A stretch of 64,000 nt of DNA from the NCBI RefSeq assembly GCF_051014685.1, contig NW_027478759.1:519582-583581 (forward strand), written 5' to 3'. The position numbers and the translations under genes are program-made. The notes beneath the pieces were generated by a model. The model had not been told where the DNA came from, ran no database searches, and saw nothing but the letters and a program-made list of their open reading frames with translations. This document shows, one piece after another, positions 61,601 to 64,000 of the stretch. Positions within the stretch are counted from its first letter, which is position 1. Every line of letters starts with the position of its first letter. This DNA comes from Ptiloglossa arizonensis. Lineage: Eukaryota > Arthropoda > Insecta > Hymenoptera > Colletidae.

Positions 61601-62020
61601 GTATAATGTATAACGTGTAACGTATAACGTATAACGTAAAACGTATAACGTATAACGTATAACGTATAACGTATAACGTATAACGTATAACGTATAACGT
61701 ATAACGTATAACGTATAACGTATAACGTTTAAGAAATAACGTATAACGTATAACGTATAACGTATAACGTATAACGCATAACGTACAGCGTGTAACGTCA
61801 AACGTATAACGTATAACGTATAAAGTATAACGTATAACGCATAACGTATAACGTATAACGTATAACGCATAACGTACAACGTATAACGTATAACGAATAA
61901 CGAATAACTTATAACGTATAACGAATAACGTATAACGTATAACGTATAACGTATAACGTATAACGTATAACGTATAACGTATAACGGATAACGTATGACG
62001 TATAACGTATAACGCATAAC
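61600..62020. repeat. Divergent island with private variant units
   Basis: No gene. This stretch carries combinations seen nowhere else in the window: TTTAAGA followed by AATAACG near 61,728, TACAGCG then TGTAACG then TCAAACG near 61,785-61,803, and a TATAAAG, CATAACG, CATAACG, TACAACG, AATAACG, AATAACT series to about 61,908. It has no duplicate partner that I could find, in contrast to its surroundings. Confidence 0.7.
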
Positions 62021-62063
62021 GTATAACGCATAACGTAAAACGTTAAACGTGTAACGTATAACG

Positions 62064-62371
62064 TATGGCGTATAACGTATAACGTATTACATATTACATA
62101 TAACGTATAACGTACAACGTATAACGTATAACATATAACGTCTAACGTTTAACGTATAACGTACAACGTATAACGTATAACGTATAACGTATAACTTATA
62201 ACGTAAAACGTATTACATATTACGTATAACGAGTAACGTATAACGTATAACGTATAACGTATAACGTATTACGTATAACGTATAACGTATAACGGATAAC
62301 GTATAACGTATAACGTATAACGCATAACGTATAACGCATAACGTAAAACGTTAAACGTGTAACGTATAACG
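62064..62371. repeat. 308-bp repeat marked by TATGGCG
   Basis: TATGGCG occurs at 62,064 and 62,372, 308 bp (44 units) apart, each preceded by TTAAACG and TGTAACG and followed by two TATTACA units. The same pair exists at 41,204 and 41,463 and at 46,573 and 46,832, but 259 bp apart. The 62-kb pair is therefore a related copy seven units longer. Confidence 0.8.
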
Positions 62372-62518
62372 TATGGCGTATAACGTATAACGTATTACAT
62401 ATTACATATAACGTATAACGTACAACGTATAACGTATAACATATAACGTCTAACGTTTAACGTATAACGTACAACGTATAACGTATAACGTATAACGTAT
62501 AACTTATAACGTAAAACG

Positions 62519-63127
62519 TATTACATATTACGTATAACGAGTAACGTATAACGTATAACGTATAACGTATAACGTATAACGTATAACGTATAACGTATAA
62601 CGTATAACGTATAACGTATAACGTATAACGTATAACGTATAACGTATAACGTATAACGTATAACGTATAACGTATAACGTATAACGTATAACGTATAACG
62701 TATAACGTATAACGTATAACGTATAACGTATAACGTATAACGTATAACGTATAACGTATAACGTATAACGTATAACGTATAACGTATAACGTATAACGTA
62801 TAACGTATAACGTATAACGTATAACGTATAACGTATAACGTATAACGTATAACGTATAACGTATAACGTATAACGTATAACGTATAACGTATAACGTATA
62901 ACGTATAACGTATAACGTATAACGTATAATGTATAACGTGTAACTTATAATGTATAACGTGTAACTTATAACGTATAACGTATAACGTATAACGTATAAC
63001 GTATAACGTATAACGTATAACGTATAACGTATAACGCATAACGTATACCGTATAACGTATAACGTATAACGTATAACGTATAACGTATAACGTATAACGT
63101 ATAACGTATAACTTGTAACGTGAAACG
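62519..63127. repeat. 609-bp repeat, copy 1
   Basis: Runs from TATTACA, TATTACG, AGTAACG through about 390 bp of canonical units, the TATAATG/TGTAACT pair, CATAACG with TATACCG, and TGAAACG. The same order follows directly at 63,128. Confidence 0.85.
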
Positions 63128-63729
63128 TATTTCATATTACGTATAACGAGTAACGTATAACGTATAACGTATAACGTATAACGTATAACGTATAACGTAT
63201 AACGTATAACGTATAACGTATAACGTATAACGTATAACGTATAACGTATAACGTATAACGTATAACGTATAACGTATAACGTATAACGTATAACGTATAA
63301 CGTATAACGTATAACGTATAACGTATAACGTATAACGTATAACGTATAACGTATAACGTATAACGTATAACGTATAACGTATAACGTATAACGTATAACG
63401 TATAACGTATAACGTATAACGTATAACGTATAACGTATAACGTATAACGTATAACGTATAACGTATAACGTATAACGTATAACGTATAACGTATAACGTA
63501 TAACGTATAACGTATAACGTATAACGTATAATGTATAACGTGTAACTTATAATGTATAACGTGTAACTTATAACGTATAACGTATAACGTATAACGTATA
63601 ACGTATAACGTATAACGTATAACGTATAACGTATAACGCATAACGTATACCGTATAACGTATAACGTATAACGTATAACGTATAACGTATAACGTATAAC
63701 GTATAACGTATAACTTGTAACGTGAAACG
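63128..63729. repeat. 602-bp repeat, copy 2, with start of copy 3 at 63,730
   Basis: Adjacent copy of 62,519-63,127, opening with TATTTCA instead of TATTACA and one unit shorter. A third copy begins at 63,730 with TATTTCA, TATTACG, AGTAACG and runs off the window as canonical units with one AATAACG near 63,855. This looks like the edge of a short regular tandem series continuing past 64,000. Confidence 0.85.
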
Positions 63730-64000
63730 TATTTCATATTACGTATAACGAGTAACGTATAACGTATAACGTATAACGTATAACGTATAACGTATAACGT
63801 ATAACGTATAACGTATAACGTATAACGTATAACGTATAACGTATAACGTATAACGAATAACGTATAACGTATAACGTATAACGTATAACGTATAACGTAT
63901 AACGTATAACGTATAACGTATAACGTATAACGTATAACGTATAACGTATAACGTATAACGTATAACGTATAACGTATAACGTATAACGTATAACGTATAA

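Larger units (their letters stand above)
47868..63736. repeat. Territory IV higher-order block, period about 1.06 kb
   Basis: The block contains TATAATG, TGTAACT (twice), CATAACG, TATACCG, TGTAACT or TATAACT, TGAAACG, TATTTCA, TATTACG, AGTAACG, AATAACG, TATATGG, TATATCG, TATAAGG, TAGAACG, GATAACG, TTAAACG and TATGGCG. TATTTCA units start near 47,868, 48,932, 50,010, 52,453, 53,531, 54,574, 55,638, 56,723, 59,201, 60,279, 63,128 and 63,730. Spacings are 1,064, 1,078, 2,443, 1,078, 1,043, 1,064, 1,085, 2,478, 1,078, 2,849 and 602 bp, all multiples of 7. The long gaps hold imported territory I blocks (50.9-51.5, 57.6-58.2 and 61.2-61.4 kb). Confidence 0.85.
1..64000. repeat. 7-bp satellite array, unit TATAACG / CGTTATA
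   Basis: The window is a continuous head-to-tail array of TATAACG with single-base variants and no unique sequence longer than a unit. The canonical unit is 2/7 G+C and carries one CpG inside a palindromic ACGT and two TpA steps. Common variants are TACAACG, TAAAACG, TGTAACG, TTTAACG, TCTAACG, TCAAACG, TATTACG, TATCACG, TATGACG, TATAGCG, TATACCG, TATATCG, CATAACG, AATAACG, AGTAACG, TATATCC, TATAACC, TATAACT, TATAAAG, TATAAGG, TATAATG and TATAACA. Both ends lie inside the array, so its full length is unknown. Long simple arrays like this are characteristic of eukaryotic heterochromatin. I do not recognise this unit as a named satellite, and it is not a TTAGGG-, TTTAGGG- or TTAGG-type telomere repeat. 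Confidence 0.99.

Noticed and set aside
61720..61800. Remnant of a transposon or unique insertion in the divergent island
   Set aside because: Although unusual, every piece still reads as 7-bp units in phase. There is no terminal inverted repeat, target-site duplication or non-satellite sequence.
617..63737. Dozens of - strand open reading frames of 60-719 codons encoding a YTLYVIR-type repeat protein
   Set aside because: They arise because CGTTATA lacks stops in all three frames. Overlapping frames give the same peptide, starts fall on chance TTG or ATG in variant units, ends fall on TAA or TGA in TATTACA or TCAAACG units, and no codon bias, ribosome binding site, intron or domain is visible.
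1..64000. CRISPR array
   Set aside because: The repeat is directly contiguous with no unique spacers, the unit is far too short, and no cas gene is present.
1..64000. Telomere repeat array
   Set aside because: A 7-bp unit recalls plant-type TTTAGGG, but TATAACG/CGTTATA has no G-run on either strand and is interspersed with long-range duplications, which fits internal satellite better. A lineage-specific odd telomere cannot be excluded without chromosome-end data.
1..64000. TATAA as promoter TATA boxes
   Set aside because: The motif occurs in almost every unit by construction, so a TATA match carries no information here.
1..64000. Sequencing noise or random low-complexity artefact
   Set aside because: Variants recur in identical order at distances of hundreds to thousands of bases, and duplicates differ by single bases. 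Random error would not give ordered shared variants. Local copy-number errors of the assembly remain possible.
1..64000. tRNA, rRNA or other structured RNA genes
   Set aside because: No stretch departs from the 7-bp unit enough to hold conserved RNA motifs such as A and B boxes or rRNA cores.
1..64000. Naming a host or calling this the centromere
   Set aside because: Nothing but satellite is visible. There is no CENP-B-like box or flanking gene to support a taxon or a centromeric role.

Overview
The whole 64,000-base window is one satellite DNA array. It is a head-to-tail run of about 9,140 copies of a 7-bp unit, TATAACG on the + strand (CGTTATA on the - strand), with variant units mixed in. 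I see no protein-coding gene, RNA gene, insertion sequence, CRISPR array or unique-sequence island, and both ends of the window are still inside the array. This is typical of eukaryotic constitutive heterochromatin (pericentromeric, subtelomeric or sex-chromosome satellite) and unlike a bacterial, archaeal or viral genome. The unit matches no telomere repeat or satellite family I can name, so the host is left open.

The unit phase is almost unbroken. The CpG of the unit sits at one position modulo 7 from 1 to 2,735. It shifts by one base at an 8-bp unit at 2,736, again at 25,039 and again at 30,808, then stays constant to 64,000. The last two 8-bp units are copies of one event. Substitutions are common, but I found no other net length change that is not a whole unit.

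Variant units are not scattered at random. They form recurring multi-unit blocks that act as markers for a nested higher-order structure. Four territories can be drawn. (I) 1 to about 9.2 kb is rich in a block with TATATCC, CATAACG, TATAGCG, TATACCG and TCAAACG units, with 1.2-kb and 0.5-kb local duplications. (II) About 9.2 to 34.5 kb is built on a roughly 180-400 bp block marked by TATAAGG followed by TATGACC. It carries an exact 3,283-bp tandem duplication (10.6-17.2 kb), a 5.8-kb tandem duplication (21.65-33.0 kb) and a 2.0-kb-offset duplication (31-34.5 kb). (III) About 34.5 to 47 kb is rich in canonical units, holds the longest perfect run (89 units) and is mostly a 5.57/5.37-kb tandem duplication. 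(IV) 47 to 64 kb is built on a block of about 1.06 kb marked by TATTTCA, TATAATG and TATGGCG units, and is mostly a 6.7-kb tandem duplication.

The large duplications are direct and adjacent, and nearly all spacings I measured between markers are whole multiples of 7 bp, the exceptions being the +1 shifts that cross an 8-bp unit. That is what unequal exchange or replication slippage in register would give. Long open reading frames exist only on the - strand and are an arithmetic by-product of a stop-free 7-bp unit. They should not be annotated as genes.
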